Origin: a virus
Strand: one strand, 5' to 3'
DNA: 22,816 bases
Virus record (IMG/VR): IMGVR_UViG_3300031565_000403
Coordinates: 1-22,816 of that record
The notes under the pieces were generated by a model. The model ran no database searches, was not told the origin of the DNA, and worked only from the letters and a program-made list of their open reading frames with translations. The position numbers and the translations under genes are program-made. This document shows, piece by piece, positions 1-7,468 of this stretch; the first letter of the stretch is position 1; each line of letters begins with the position of its first letter.

Positions 1-658
1 TCGGCGGGCCGTCGTCGTAGAAGTAGCCGCCGACGTTCGTGATACCGCCGGCCGCTGCCACGTCGACGTTCCAGTCGCCGAACGGCCCGGCCGGGTCCAT
101 GCCCGAGTTCGCCTCGGCCGTGAGGCTCACCGGCACGCGGAGGATCTCGTTCTCGAGGGTGAAGTCGCCCATGCGGCCGGTCACCTTCGGGAAGATCCAG
201 CGGATGTACGCCGGCGTCGCGCCACCGAGGAACGGCGGCAACGCCTGGGAATTGCCGTCCCAGGCCTTCGTCCACAGCTCGAGCGCCACGCCGTCGCCGC
301 ACTCGGCGTTCGTCGCTGGCAGCTCGAAGCCGATCGTGTCGCCGGTGCCCGTGTCGGTGAAGATACGGGAGCCGGGCACGAACAGCGCCATCAGCTCGGA
401 ATCGAGCACGCAGAGGTCGAGGTCGACCGAGGCGCGCAGGAGCTTGTCGCAGTCGCGGAACGTCTGGCAGATGGCGCCGCAGCCGTTCTTGACGGTGAAC
501 TCGTCGCCGTCCTCGTACTCGAGGGCGACGTCGACGTCGATCAGAGCGTCCGACGAGTAGCCGTTGCCGGCGCCGACGAGCGGTGAGCCGTCGACGTCGA
601 GGGCGGCGACGCGAAGGCCGCAGACCTGCAGCGACGCATAGCAGTGTGGATCAGGCAT
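1..658 (-). CDS. Putative major tail (tube) protein, 3' end cut by window
   Basis: The reading frame runs from an ATG at 658 to the left edge with no stop, giving 219 residues without the C-terminus. The start has a strong AGGAGG Shine-Dalgarno 6 nt upstream. The protein is acidic and looks beta-rich. It has a Cys cluster (C6, C13, C60, C64, C70, C83) around NGCGAIC and FRDCDK, then a segment ending YIRWIFPKVTG. This cysteine-containing N-terminal pattern and the position after the capsid genes resemble actinophage major tail/tail tube proteins. That is my recollection of the family, not an alignment. No head-tail connector genes were recognised between it and the capsid gene, so a different virion protein (minor tail or decoration) is possible. 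Confidence 0.5.
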   Translation of the reverse strand, partial: MPDPHCYASLQVCGLRVAALDVDGSPLVGAGNGYSSDALIDVDVALEYEDGDEFTVKNGCGAICQTFRDCDKLLRASVDLDLCVLDSELMALFVPGSRIFTDTGTGDTIGFELPATNAECGDGVALELWTKAWDGNSQALPPFLGGATPAYIRWIFPKVTGRMGDFTLENEILRVPVSLTAEANSGMDPAGPFGDWNVDVAAAGGITNVGGYFYDDGPP

Positions 659-727
659 TCCGGCCTCCTGTAGAGGTTGACGACCCGATGGTACTCACCT
701 TCGGGCCTGGGTCGGGGGACTGGGTGC
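659..727 (-). other. Short intergenic gap with weak inverted repeat
   Basis: The 69-nt gap between the 55-residue gene and the tail-like gene carries a weak inverted repeat. CCCGA at 701-697 can pair with TCGGG at 684-680 on the minus strand, with an alternative GACCC/GGGTC pairing. It also holds the Shine-Dalgarno of the next gene. It could be an RNA processing or attenuation hairpin; there is no U-tract. Confidence 0.25.
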
Positions 728-895
728 TCACGAGGGCGTCTGCCCGGCGAGGAAGTCGGCGAGCAGGGCGTCGTACTGGGCCTCGGTGATCGCCACGGTG
801 TCGGGCGGCAGGGCCGGGGTCGTGTCGTCGCTCGTCGCGAGCTTGCCGAAGTCGCTCGAGGTCGTCGACTGCCAGCAGACCATATGGCTGCTCAT
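728..895 (-). CDS. Small protein of unknown function in capsid/tail block
   Basis: This 55-residue protein starts at an ATG that overlaps the upstream stop codon as ATGA, so it is probably translated by coupling. I do not recognise the family. The N-terminus is Ser/Thr-rich (MSSHMVCWQ), and the C-terminal half, TEAQYDALLADFLAG, is predicted helical. A second ATG at residue 5 is an alternative start. The position between virion-type genes suggests a small structural or assembly protein, but this is only inferred from context. Confidence 0.6.
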   Translation of the reverse strand: MSSHMVCWQSTTSSDFGKLATSDDTTPALPPDTVAITEAQYDALLADFLAGQTPS

Positions 896-1467
896 GCGGG
901 CACTCCCAGGACGGTGACGAGGGCACGGATGAAGCCGAGTCGGGTCGCGTTCCATGCGCCGACGTAAGACAGGGTGAGCTTGTGGTCGAAGGTGATCGAC
1001 GCGCCCGGCGCGAGGATCGGCAGGCCGAACGCGCCGGCCGAGCCGGTCACGATATCGTCGGTCCCCATTGAGCGGAAAGTGTTGATGCCCAGCGGGTTCG
1101 CGGTGCCGTTGCCGCCGAGCAGCGGGTCCTCGGCAGAGGCGCCGCTCATGCCGGGCAGCAGCTGATTCGCTGGGAGGAAGCCGCCTCCGTCGACGTCGAC
1201 CTCGTGCTTGAGGTCGGGTTGGCTGCTGCCCTGCGTGAACGGGAGCATCCGCAGGCCGAAGGCGACGAGCAGCCGCACCGGCACGGCCTTCGTGTTCGTG
1301 ACGACGAGCGACGACACCGGCGAAATGTCGATGCGCGGGCCGGGCGAGCCGATCGGGTCGACCGGGCCGACCTCGAACACGAACGCCACCGACTCGCCGG
1401 CGACCGAGCCGTACTGCGCCGAGGGTGGCAAGGCGCAGTCGCCAGGGGTGAGGACCGCTGGACTCAC
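892..1467 (-). CDS. Hypothetical virion-associated protein, beta-rich
   Basis: This 191-residue protein starts at a GTG overlapping the previous stop (GTGA). No family is recognised. The sequence is rich in Gly, Ser, Thr and Val with short alternating hydrophobic stretches (RIDISPVSSLVVTN, SITFDHKLTLSYVG), which suggests a beta-sandwich. There is no signal peptide, membrane segment or catalytic motif. Its position between the capsid gene and the tail-like gene fits a head decoration, head-completion or tail-terminator role. None of these can be chosen from sequence alone. Confidence 0.65.
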   Translation of the reverse strand: MSPAVLTPGDCALPPSAQYGSVAGESVAFVFEVGPVDPIGSPGPRIDISPVSSLVVTNTKAVPVRLLVAFGLRMLPFTQGSSQPDLKHEVDVDGGGFLPANQLLPGMSGASAEDPLLGGNGTANPLGINTFRSMGTDDIVTGSAGAFGLPILAPGASITFDHKLTLSYVGAWNATRLGFIRALVTVLGVPA

Positions 1468-2420
1468 GGCGCCACCGGCTCGCAACACGTCGAGCACAGG
1501 TTGACGTTGACGGCGGCGTGAACGCAGGCGTCCCACCATGCGCCGACGAGCCGCTCGGCGCGGTACTCGAGGTCGTTGACGTCGCGCTGCACGGCCTCGG
1601 CCAGCTCGTCGGGCGTGACGACGATGCCACCCTGCGGGCCGGCCGTGTCGCGCTTCGTGGTGACGATCCCGGTCGCGTAGGCCCACGACGTCTCGCCGGT
1701 CGGGTCGACAGGCGGCCCGGCCGAGCCGTCGGGTGAGGCGCCGGTGTAGCCGGTGCCAGGGATCACGATGTTGTCGAAGGCGTCGAGGATGAGCGTGCCC
1801 TCTCGGCGCAGCGCCGACCCGGCGAACCATAGGTTCACGGTCGGCCACGTCGCATGGATCATGCCTCGGCCGGTCTGCCCGGCGGCGATCGCTTCCTGCA
1901 GGGCGCCGAGCGCGTACAGCAGCGGCGACGAGGCGCCCACGCCGGGCGTGATGTTCACGAACGACGGCGACGCCGAATTCCGCAGGTAGTTGTTCGGGTA
2001 GCCGCGCAGCTGGGCCTCGGTGCCCGACTCGAGTTCGGCTTCCATGATGCGGGACTCACTCGCCCGGTACAGGCGCCGCACCTGGGCCTCGACGTCACGG
2101 GACCTCGAGCCGAGCGTCGAGCACTTGTCCCCGACCCAGGCGTACCACGGCCGGTACTGCACCGTGTCGCCGTGGTCGCCCGACACCTTCGTGCCTGGGT
2201 CGACTCGAGGGTCGACGCCTTCGCCCTCGGGGCATTCGCCCCACGTCGGGTCGGCCGGCGGCAGGCAGTTCTCGGGGTCGAAGGCGACGCCGTTGACCCA
2301 GCTCGACGGCAGCGTCGGTTCGTTGCCTTCGCCACCGATGACGGCGAGCAGGCCGAGACGGGGAGGGGCCGCAGGTGCGGCGGGGATGGGCGTGTAGGCG
2401 CCTGTCGATCCACCACTCAT
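1464..2420 (-). CDS. Conserved-looking capsid-module protein of unknown function
   Basis: The 318-residue protein starts at an ATG with GGAGAGG about 10 nt upstream, 53 nt after the major capsid gene. The first 100 residues are Pro/Gly-rich. A more ordered core follows, with PNNYLRNSASPSFVNIT, then LLYALGALQEAIAAGQTGRG, and a motif VIPGTGY before a helical tail (NDLEYRAERLVGAWWDACVH). The C-terminus has clustered Cys (LCSTCCEP). The central segment has the look of a capsid or encapsulin-related shell protein, so a minor capsid or penton-type protein is possible. I do not recognise a named family. It overlaps the next gene by GTGA. Confidence 0.7.
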   Translation of the reverse strand: MSGGSTGAYTPIPAAPAAPPRLGLLAVIGGEGNEPTLPSSWVNGVAFDPENCLPPADPTWGECPEGEGVDPRVDPGTKVSGDHGDTVQYRPWYAWVGDKCSTLGSRSRDVEAQVRRLYRASESRIMEAELESGTEAQLRGYPNNYLRNSASPSFVNITPGVGASSPLLYALGALQEAIAAGQTGRGMIHATWPTVNLWFAGSALRREGTLILDAFDNIVIPGTGYTGASPDGSAGPPVDPTGETSWAYATGIVTTKRDTAGPQGGIVVTPDELAEAVQRDVNDLEYRAERLVGAWWDACVHAAVNVNLCSTCCEPVAP

Positions 2421-2473
2421 ATGCGGCTACCTCTCCGTTTCGGGTCTGCTCGTCGTCTCGGGTTGCGTCTCAG

Positions 2474-4249
2474 CTACGAGGCGCAGGTGACTGCGTCGAC
2501 GCCGGCGCCGCTCGTGCCGTCGGGGCAGACGGTCGAGGTGATCCACGTCGACTTGATGCCCTTCTTGATGGCGACCTCGAACGACTCGGCGAAGTTCTCC
2601 ACGTCGTTCGTGTCGTTCAGCGCCGGGGAGCGCACGACGCCGAGGTCGAGCGTGCCACCGTTGCCGAACAGCCAATGACCCTCGTCGAACAGCGCCCACT
2701 GCACGGCCGTCGGCCACGGGTTGAGGACGCCGGCCGCCTGGTCGGCGAACACCTGGGAGACGCCGGTGGAGGGCGAGTCGTAGGTGAACGACACGTTGAC
2801 GCCGGCGTCGGCGACGGCGTCGCGGAAGATCGCCTCGGCGTCGGTCACGAACGCCGGGTCGGACTGCAGCCCTCGGACGAGGTCGACCGAGCCGAGCGAC
2901 AGGACCCACGCCGGCATGATCACCCGCAGCGTCGCGTCGGGCCGCACACGCTGCGACGAGCGCCAGCCTGCCGCAGCTCGGCGCACGGCCTCGATCAGAT
3001 CACGGGAAGCTCCGAACGCACCCGGCGTGGTCGCCTGGGTCGAGCCGGCCTTGATCTGATCCAGCAGGCGGGTCTCGGCGAGCCGAGCCTGCGCTGCCAT
3101 GACGAGGTCGTTCCACGCCTCGACGTTCTCGGGGAGCGCCCGAGCGCCGAAGTTGCCCCAGCACAGGCGCCGCACGATTGCGGCCGTCTCGTAGGTGGTG
3201 AAAGCCGAGCAGTCGATGCACTGCCGGCCCTTGACGTCGCCAGCGCCGGGCGCCGCCACGTCGTCGGCGTTCGTCCAGACTGTGACGGCGGCCGCCGGGT
3301 CGATGCCGTCGGCGACGTTCACGTCGGCGAGGGTGGGCGGCGTGGCGACCTGCACCGAGCCACGGTCGAGGGTGAAGGCCGGGAGGCCGTCACGGACCGG
3401 GCGGTCGTCGACGGACACGACCGGGATCGTGTAGTCGACCTCGGCCGGGGCGCAGAAGCCGCCCGACGCGACGATCGCCTCGTCACGCAGGTTCGGGTTC
3501 ATCGCGTCGGCGACGACGGCCTCGATCTTCTCGAGGTCGTCGGCCCGGCCGTGGAGGGTGCGGTGCTCGGGCGTCTCGAACTCGATGCGGCCCAGGCGCT
3601 GCCGCTCGACCGATCGGGCGAACGAGCCTCGAGCGGCGGTGAAGCCTTCGGCCATCGCCTCGGCCAGCGACCGGCGGTTGGTGACCTCGCCGGCGGGGCC
3701 GAGCAGGCGGTAGCCGGGCGTCGCCGGCGCCGCGGGGCGGGCCTGAGCGCGTGCCGGGGTGCCGGTGCGGAGGGTGCCGAGCGGCGGGCGGGTCGACGCA
3801 GCGACCGGCTCGGGCACGACGGCCTCGACCTCGGTCTCGACGGCCGGCTCGGCCTCGGGGTCGGTCTCGGCCTCGGTCTCGACGACGGTCTCGCCCTCGG
3901 TCTCGGTGTCGGTCTCGGCGGCGGGGCGCAGCCCGGCCTCGATCTCGGCGACCTCGGCGGCGCGGGCCTCGGCGGCCTCGGCACGCTGAGCGACCTCACC
4001 TCGAGCACCCTCGACGGTGGCGCCGATTGAGCGGAGGATCTCGACGTCGTCGGCGCTCACGCCGTCCACGTCGCCAGCTCGCACAGAGTCGAACAGGTCG
4101 AGCAGTGCGGCCTCGACGGTGGTGAGGGCGTCGTCGCCGATGGCGGCGCGTGCCTCGAGGTTCTCGCCGGCCAGCGCCTCGACGGCGGCGACGACGATCT
4201 CGGCGTCCTCGCCGAGTGCGGTGCGGATGATTTCGAGCAGTCGGTCCAC
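2474..4249 (-). CDS. Major capsid protein with N-terminal scaffold-like region
   Basis: This 591-residue protein most likely starts at the GTG at 4249, which has GGAG 7 nt upstream. An in-frame upstream extension exists but lacks a ribosome binding site. Residues 1-110 are predicted helical and acidic. Residues about 111-145 form a Glu/Thr-rich repeat (ETDTETEGE-type), and residues about 190-591 look like an HK97-type capsid. Supporting segments are the E-loop/P-domain-like region after ASGGFCAPAE and the conserved-looking end FEVAIKKGIKSTWITS. It follows the protease, as in many actinophages. The N-terminal part could act as a fused scaffold (delta domain) removed by the protease encoded at 5731-7464. 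The function is confident from layout and fold cues; the cleavage is inferred. Confidence 0.82.
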   Translation of the reverse strand: MDRLLEIIRTALGEDAEIVVAAVEALAGENLEARAAIGDDALTTVEAALLDLFDSVRAGDVDGVSADDVEILRSIGATVEGARGEVAQRAEAAEARAAEVAEIEAGLRPAAETDTETEGETVVETEAETDPEAEPAVETEVEAVVPEPVAASTRPPLGTLRTGTPARAQARPAAPATPGYRLLGPAGEVTNRRSLAEAMAEGFTAARGSFARSVERQRLGRIEFETPEHRTLHGRADDLEKIEAVVADAMNPNLRDEAIVASGGFCAPAEVDYTIPVVSVDDRPVRDGLPAFTLDRGSVQVATPPTLADVNVADGIDPAAAVTVWTNADDVAAPGAGDVKGRQCIDCSAFTTYETAAIVRRLCWGNFGARALPENVEAWNDLVMAAQARLAETRLLDQIKAGSTQATTPGAFGASRDLIEAVRRAAAGWRSSQRVRPDATLRVIMPAWVLSLGSVDLVRGLQSDPAFVTDAEAIFRDAVADAGVNVSFTYDSPSTGVSQVFADQAAGVLNPWPTAVQWALFDEGHWLFGNGGTLDLGVVRSPALNDTNDVENFAESFEVAIKKGIKSTWITSTVCPDGTSGAGVDAVTCAS

Positions 4250-4327
4250 GGTGTTCTCCAGATTCTCGTTCGACGGTGGCGGCGCCGGGTGGCGCCGTCG
4301 TCGACCTCGAGGGTGGAGCAGCACCGG

Positions 4328-4363
4328 GCCGCTATGCGAACCCAGCCGCCCAGCCGCTATGCG
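4328..4363. repeat. 11-bp direct repeat pair in capsid leader
   Basis: GCCGCTATGCG occurs at 4328-4338 and again at 4353-4363, so the copies start 25 bp apart. Both would lie in the 5' leader of the capsid mRNA. Spacing of about two and a half helical turns could suit a protein binding pair or an RNA element. The function is unknown. Confidence 0.6.
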
Positions 4364-4396
4364 GCCGGCGCTCGGACCTTCCTTCGGTCTGCCGGC

Positions 4397-4405
4397 AACG
4401 TAGCA
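4397..4405 (-). promoter_or_regulatory. Candidate extended -10 promoter for capsid gene
   Basis: On the minus strand the sequence reads TGC-TACGTT, an extended -10 (TGn plus TANNNT), and is preceded by GAGCTGGCGGCCG. A near copy (GAGCGGCCGG then TGC-TACGGT) lies upstream of the ParB-like gene at 21238-21246. No good -35 is visible at either site, which fits an extended -10 promoter but also weakens the call. Confidence 0.35.
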
Positions 4406-4592
4406 CGGCCGCCAGCTCGGGGGAAGGACCCACGCGAGCCGGCCGCCCGACCGGGCCTGCGAAGGCGGTTCGAGCGGCCGGGACTCCCGACGACAGGGGA
4501 GGAACCCTATCGGCGGTCACGGTAGCCGACGAGGTGCGTCGGCGCTGGGATCACGGAGAGGGCGCCCAGGTTGCCGCTACTGCCGGCGAAGC

Positions 4593-4621
4593 GGCCGGGC
4601 CGGCGAGTGGGAGGCCCGGCC
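4593..4621 (-). terminator. Hairpin after accessory cassette 3
   Basis: A perfect 9-bp GC stem (4593-4601 with 4613-4621) encloses an 11-nt loop. It begins about 43 nt past the stop codon at 4664. There is no U-tract, which is common for high-GC actinobacterial terminators. The loop contains CCCACTCG on the minus strand, also found in the loop region of the hairpin at 21312-21344. Confidence 0.45.
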
Positions 4622-4638
4622 CGGCGGCGGCAACGTGG

Positions 4639-4653
4639 GGCAGCTGGGCGCCG
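4639..4653. repeat. Copy of cassette-end repeat GGCAGCTGGGCGCCG
   Basis: This 15-bp element lies just downstream of the stop codon at 4664. It matches, with one G fewer, two 16-bp copies just past the end of cassette 2 (13157-13172 and 13179-13194). The core joins the palindromes CAGCTG and GGCGCC. Confidence 0.55.
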
Positions 4654-4663
4654 TGTCGGCGAC

Positions 4664-5008
4664 TCAGACGACGTCGCTTGCGAGGGCGGCGACGAGGTCG
4701 AGGCCGATGCCGAACAGCACGAGGGCGACGTCCTCGTCGTCGCCGAGCTTGAGGTCGGCGACGCAGTGCTCGGACCGCCAGGCGCACAGGTCGACGAAGA
4801 TGAGGTAGCGGCTCGACGTGTCGACCGGCATCGCGGCCTCGACGACGAGGCGGGGCGCGTCCTCGAAGTCCTCGGCGTAGGTGCCTGGGTGCGCCGTCTC
4901 GTCGGCGAGCCGGTCACGGACGCCGGTCAAGAAGTCGGCGCCTGGGGACTCGGGCGTGTCGGGCGCCTCGACGCCGGCGAGGGCGGCGAGGGCATAGGCG
5001 GTGGTCAT
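4664..5008 (-). CDS. Hypothetical acidic protein, cassette 3 second gene
   Basis: This 114-residue protein starts at an ATG with AGGAGC 7 nt upstream, 38 nt after the first gene of the cassette. No family is recognised. The protein is acidic (DTPESPGADF, EDFEDAPRLV), has a hydrophobic middle strand (YLIFVDLCAW), and a C-terminal segment VALVLFGIGLDLVAALASD that could be an amphipathic helix or short hydrophobic hairpin. It sits in a promoter-proximal accessory cassette between virion modules, so a host-interaction or regulatory role is possible but not shown. Confidence 0.6.
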   Translation of the reverse strand: MTTAYALAALAGVEAPDTPESPGADFLTGVRDRLADETAHPGTYAEDFEDAPRLVVEAAMPVDTSSRYLIFVDLCAWRSEHCVADLKLGDDEDVALVLFGIGLDLVAALASDVV

Positions 5009-5046
5009 GGTGGTGCTCCTGTCGTTGCGGGTGATCGGGTCGGCGC

Positions 5047-5646
5047 TCACGCCGGGAGGCCGGCGAGCCACGCTTGAACGGCGGCGAGCTGCTCGGCGGT
5101 GACGCCGTTGCGCTTCGCCCAATTGACCTGTGAGCGCCAGAAGCGGACCTGCCCGGCGGCGGCCTCGGCCTCGGTGGCGTAGCGGTCGGGCAGGTCGCTG
5201 TAGGTGGTGCCGTCGGCGGCGAGCTGCGTGGTGCGGACCGTCGCTCCCCGGCTCGTCTTGCGGCGAGCCGTGGTGACCGTGTAATCCCCCCACTGGAAGG
5301 TCACAGTCTTGGCGACCGTCGTCGGGTCGAAGGCTCGGGCGGCGTGGCGGCGGGCCGCGCCCTGCGCCCTTGAGCTATAGGGATCGGGGTAGGCGGCCTC
5401 GGCGTACTGGGCGGCGATGCGGGCGTCCTCGGCGATGCGCTCGGCGTGGTGAGCTTCGGCCTTCGCGGCGAAGCCGGCGGTGCGGCGGGCCTCGCAGGCG
5501 GCGAAGTCGAGGCACTTCACGGTCCATCGGGAGTCGCGGCCGTAGCCTCGGTACAGGTAGCCGGCCTCGGCGTCGATCTGCTCACCGCAGCGGCGGCAGG
5601 GGGCGGCGTAGCGGTTCGTGCGGTGGGAGGTCCCCGTGTCGGTCAT
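5047..5646 (-). CDS. Putative zinc-binding protein, cassette 3 first gene
   Basis: This 199-residue protein starts at an ATG directly downstream of an operator-containing promoter, with no Shine-Dalgarno, so the mRNA is predicted to be leaderless. The N-terminus has C17-x2-C20 and C45-x5-C51, suggesting a small zinc ribbon. A charged helical region follows (AKAEAHHAERIAED), then a strand-rich part (TVTFQWGDYTVTTARRKTSRG) and a C-terminal helical segment with VTAEQLAAVQAWLAG. I do not recognise the family. A nucleic-acid-binding or regulatory role is plausible given the Cys pairs and basic patches. Confidence 0.65.
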   Translation of the reverse strand: MTDTGTSHRTNRYAAPCRRCGEQIDAEAGYLYRGYGRDSRWTVKCLDFAACEARRTAGFAAKAEAHHAERIAEDARIAAQYAEAAYPDPYSSRAQGAARRHAARAFDPTTVAKTVTFQWGDYTVTTARRKTSRGATVRTTQLAADGTTYSDLPDRYATEAEAAAGQVRFWRSQVNWAKRNGVTAEQLAAVQAWLAGLPA

Positions 5647-5652
5647 GCCCTA

Positions 5653-5681
5653 AGACTACGCTAGGCGCCTAGCCGTGTCTA
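5653..5681 (-). promoter_or_regulatory. Operator-containing promoter, copy 1 (leaderless)
   Basis: Read on the minus strand: -35 TAGACA (5681-5676), a 17-bp spacer (5675-5659) and -10 TAGTCT (5658-5653). The hexamer ends 6 nt before the ATG at 5646, so the start site would fall at or next to the ATG. The spacer is filled by the perfect 14-bp palindrome GCTAGGCGCCTAGC (5660-5673). Two near-identical copies occur at 13949-13977 and 22678-22706. An A-rich stretch (CGAGAAACAA) precedes the -35 in a form shared with the other copies. Confidence 0.75.
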
Positions 5682-5718
5682 GTTGTTTCTCGGCTCGGGT
5701 AGGAACCCTTGCAGGAGA

Positions 5719-5728
5719 GCGCCTAGCG
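5719..5728. promoter_or_regulatory. Operator half-site GCGCCTAGCG, copy 1
   Basis: This matches one half of the promoter palindrome plus its centre, about 57 bp from the palindrome centre and just past the stop of the protease gene. A similar half-site lies upstream of the other two copies (near 14019-14027 and at 22732-22741). It could be a second binding site for cooperative repression. Confidence 0.4.
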
Positions 5729-5730
5729 CC

Positions 5731-7464
5731 TCACGCCCGATGCACGGCAGCGGCGAGCGCCTCGACCGCAGCGGCCGGCAGGTCGAGCGTGTCGACCGTC
5801 GCGACCATGCGCCGCAGCGCCGACTCGACGTCGTCGAGGCGCGCCAGCACGACCGGGTCGGCGTCGTGGTCGCTGCAGCCGCAGCCGGCCTCGACTCGAG
5901 GCGCAACGCCGGCGATCAGGGCCGTCCGCTCGCCCGAGGCGACTACGGCGCGGTTGTGCGTCGGGAACCCAGGCGAATTGACGGCCAGCACTCGGATCAG
6001 CTCGAGGCCGTCGTCGGTGGGGCGCCAGTCGCCCGAGACGTGAGCGGCGCGCAGGCGACGCTCCTGCAGCTCGTCGACGTCGGGCCGCAGAGCGCCCGAG
6101 TACCACGGACCGTGAGCGTCCTCGCCGACGGCGACGTCGGCGAACACGGTGCCAGTGTTGTCGTAGTGGGCGGCGGCCTGGGCGGCGGTGACGCCGCGCG
6201 CCGTCGGGGCGTGCCCGGTGCCGAGCGTGAGGGTGCCGGCGGCGACGGTCGAGCCGTCGGCGCACAGCACGGCGCCCGGCTTGAGGAAGTACGCGTACGA
6301 CGTCGACGACGCCGGCGGGGTCGTACAGCCCTGCCGGCCGATATGGCAGCTACCCCAGCCGGCGACGTGACCGAAGATGCGGCCGTCGTCGGTGATCGTC
6401 ATGGGGGTGAGCGACTCGAGGCCAGGGTCGGCGAACCACTCGGCGGGCGGCCGCATCGGGCCGGCGGCGGCGAGCATGATCTCGAGGGCGACGTCGTCGT
6501 CGGCGGCCTCGACCTCGACGACGACGTCGTCGATCGACACGGCGCCGGGCCTGTCGCCGGCGCCAGCTCGGTGCTCGGACAGAACCTCGGCCGACTCGAT
6601 CGCCTGGAACGGCGTGAGCGTCACGGCGCCGATGCGGCCTTCGAGCAGCACCATGAGGTCGGTCACGCAGTAGCCGTCGTCGTCGGTCTCGGTGCAGGCG
6701 AACTCGACGACCTCGTCGCCGACTTCCATCGACACGCCGAGCAGCTGCCCTCGAGCGACCTCGCGCGCCGTGTCGCGCCCGAACTCGGACTCGAGGTCGT
6801 GTCGGGCGAACCCGACGACGTACTCGCCGACGGCGTCGAGGTGGGCGTCGAAGTCGTCTCGGGTGACGTCGTTGCCGGCGGTCACGATCGCGCGCAGCAG
6901 GTCGACGCCGCCACGGTCGGTGCGGCCGAACGCCTCGATGCGCCCGGCGCGCTGGTCAGCGTCGTGATTGACGGTGAGGGTGAGGGGCGGCTCCCGCCAG
7001 GAGAGCGCCCCAGGCTCGACGAGGCGGCGGTCGGCGGTGACCTCGCCCTCGCGTGCGACGACGAGCACCGACGTCTCGGGGAGGGCGTCGGGCGTCTCGT
7101 CGGCGATGACGCCGGTGCCTTCGGCCCATGCCTCGGGTCCGAACTCGCGATCGGCGCTCGAGATGAGCGGCAACGGCTCGGGCAGCTCGGCCTCGACGGC
7201 CACGACGTCGACGAACAGGTCGCACACGTCGGCCGGCTCGACCGGCCCGGTGACGAGGCGACACGACCCGGCGGCGCCGAGGGTCGCCGGCTCGACGAAG
7301 AACGAGCATCGGCCACAGAACGACGTAGCGCCGGCGTCGGCGTCACGCAGCGCGGCGGCGTCGGGGTCGACGTCGGGCGCCTCACCGGCCGGGTCGGCCA
7401 GTGACGCGGCGAGGGCGCGTCGGGCGAACAGGTCTCGGGCGTCAATCGGGTGTCGTCGTCGCAT
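5731..7464 (-). CDS. Capsid maturation protease, actinophage type
   Basis: This 577-residue protein starts at an ATG with GGAGG 9 nt upstream, 4 nt after the portal stop. Residues 50-81 hold a Cys set (C50, C53, C68, C81) that looks like a metal-binding knuckle. Residues about 155-330 contain the prohead-protease-like part, with TVNHDAD (164-170) and GRIEAFGRTDRGG. The second half carries features I associate with the actinophage capsid maturation protease family: PPAEWFADP, GRIFGHVAGWGSCH, TLGTGHAP, AAAHYDNTG and SGDWRPT. It would process the capsid or its scaffold region during head assembly. The position between the portal and major capsid genes supports this. The exact catalytic residues cannot be assigned by eye. 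Confidence 0.8.
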   Translation of the reverse strand: MRRRHPIDARDLFARRALAASLADPAGEAPDVDPDAAALRDADAGATSFCGRCSFFVEPATLGAAGSCRLVTGPVEPADVCDLFVDVVAVEAELPEPLPLISSADREFGPEAWAEGTGVIADETPDALPETSVLVVAREGEVTADRRLVEPGALSWREPPLTLTVNHDADQRAGRIEAFGRTDRGGVDLLRAIVTAGNDVTRDDFDAHLDAVGEYVVGFARHDLESEFGRDTAREVARGQLLGVSMEVGDEVVEFACTETDDDGYCVTDLMVLLEGRIGAVTLTPFQAIESAEVLSEHRAGAGDRPGAVSIDDVVVEVEAADDDVALEIMLAAAGPMRPPAEWFADPGLESLTPMTITDDGRIFGHVAGWGSCHIGRQGCTTPPASSTSYAYFLKPGAVLCADGSTVAAGTLTLGTGHAPTARGVTAAQAAAHYDNTGTVFADVAVGEDAHGPWYSGALRPDVDELQERRLRAAHVSGDWRPTDDGLELIRVLAVNSPGFPTHNRAVVASGERTALIAGVAPRVEAGCGCSDHDADPVVLARLDDVESALRRMVATVDTLDLPAAAVEALAAAVHRA

Positions 7465-7468
7465 CGTG

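Larger units (their letters stand above)
4250..4663. other. 414-bp non-coding region upstream of capsid gene
   Basis: No convincing gene was found here. An open frame of 62 codons (4332-4520, minus) has no Shine-Dalgarno. The region holds a terminator-like hairpin (4593-4621) after the preceding cassette, a possible extended -10 promoter (4397-4405), a pair of 11-bp direct repeats, a GACC/GGTC small inverted repeat near 4375-4390, and a GGCGCC hairpin just before the capsid start. If the promoter is real, the capsid mRNA would have a structured leader of about 140 nt. Confidence 0.6.

Noticed and set aside
3811-3935. Short tandem CTCGGT-like repeats as a possible CRISPR or minisatellite array
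   Set aside because: The units are in frame in the capsid gene and encode a Glu/Thr tract; there are no spacers.
2375-4030. Long plus-strand open frame of 551 codons over the capsid gene
   Set aside because: It is the antisense shadow of the capsid gene in a GC-rich sequence. Its translation is Arg/Gly-rich and low complexity, with no family motifs, and the minus strand carries a convincing protein with a ribosome binding site.
4332-4520. Minus-strand 62-codon frame in the capsid leader region
   Set aside because: The GTG start has no Shine-Dalgarno, the protein has no recognisable feature, and the region carries hairpins and repeats typical of non-coding DNA.
5683-7404. Plus-strand open frame of 573 codons opposite the protease gene
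   Set aside because: Antisense shadow. The composition is atypical, and it overlaps the operator promoter and a well-supported minus-strand gene.
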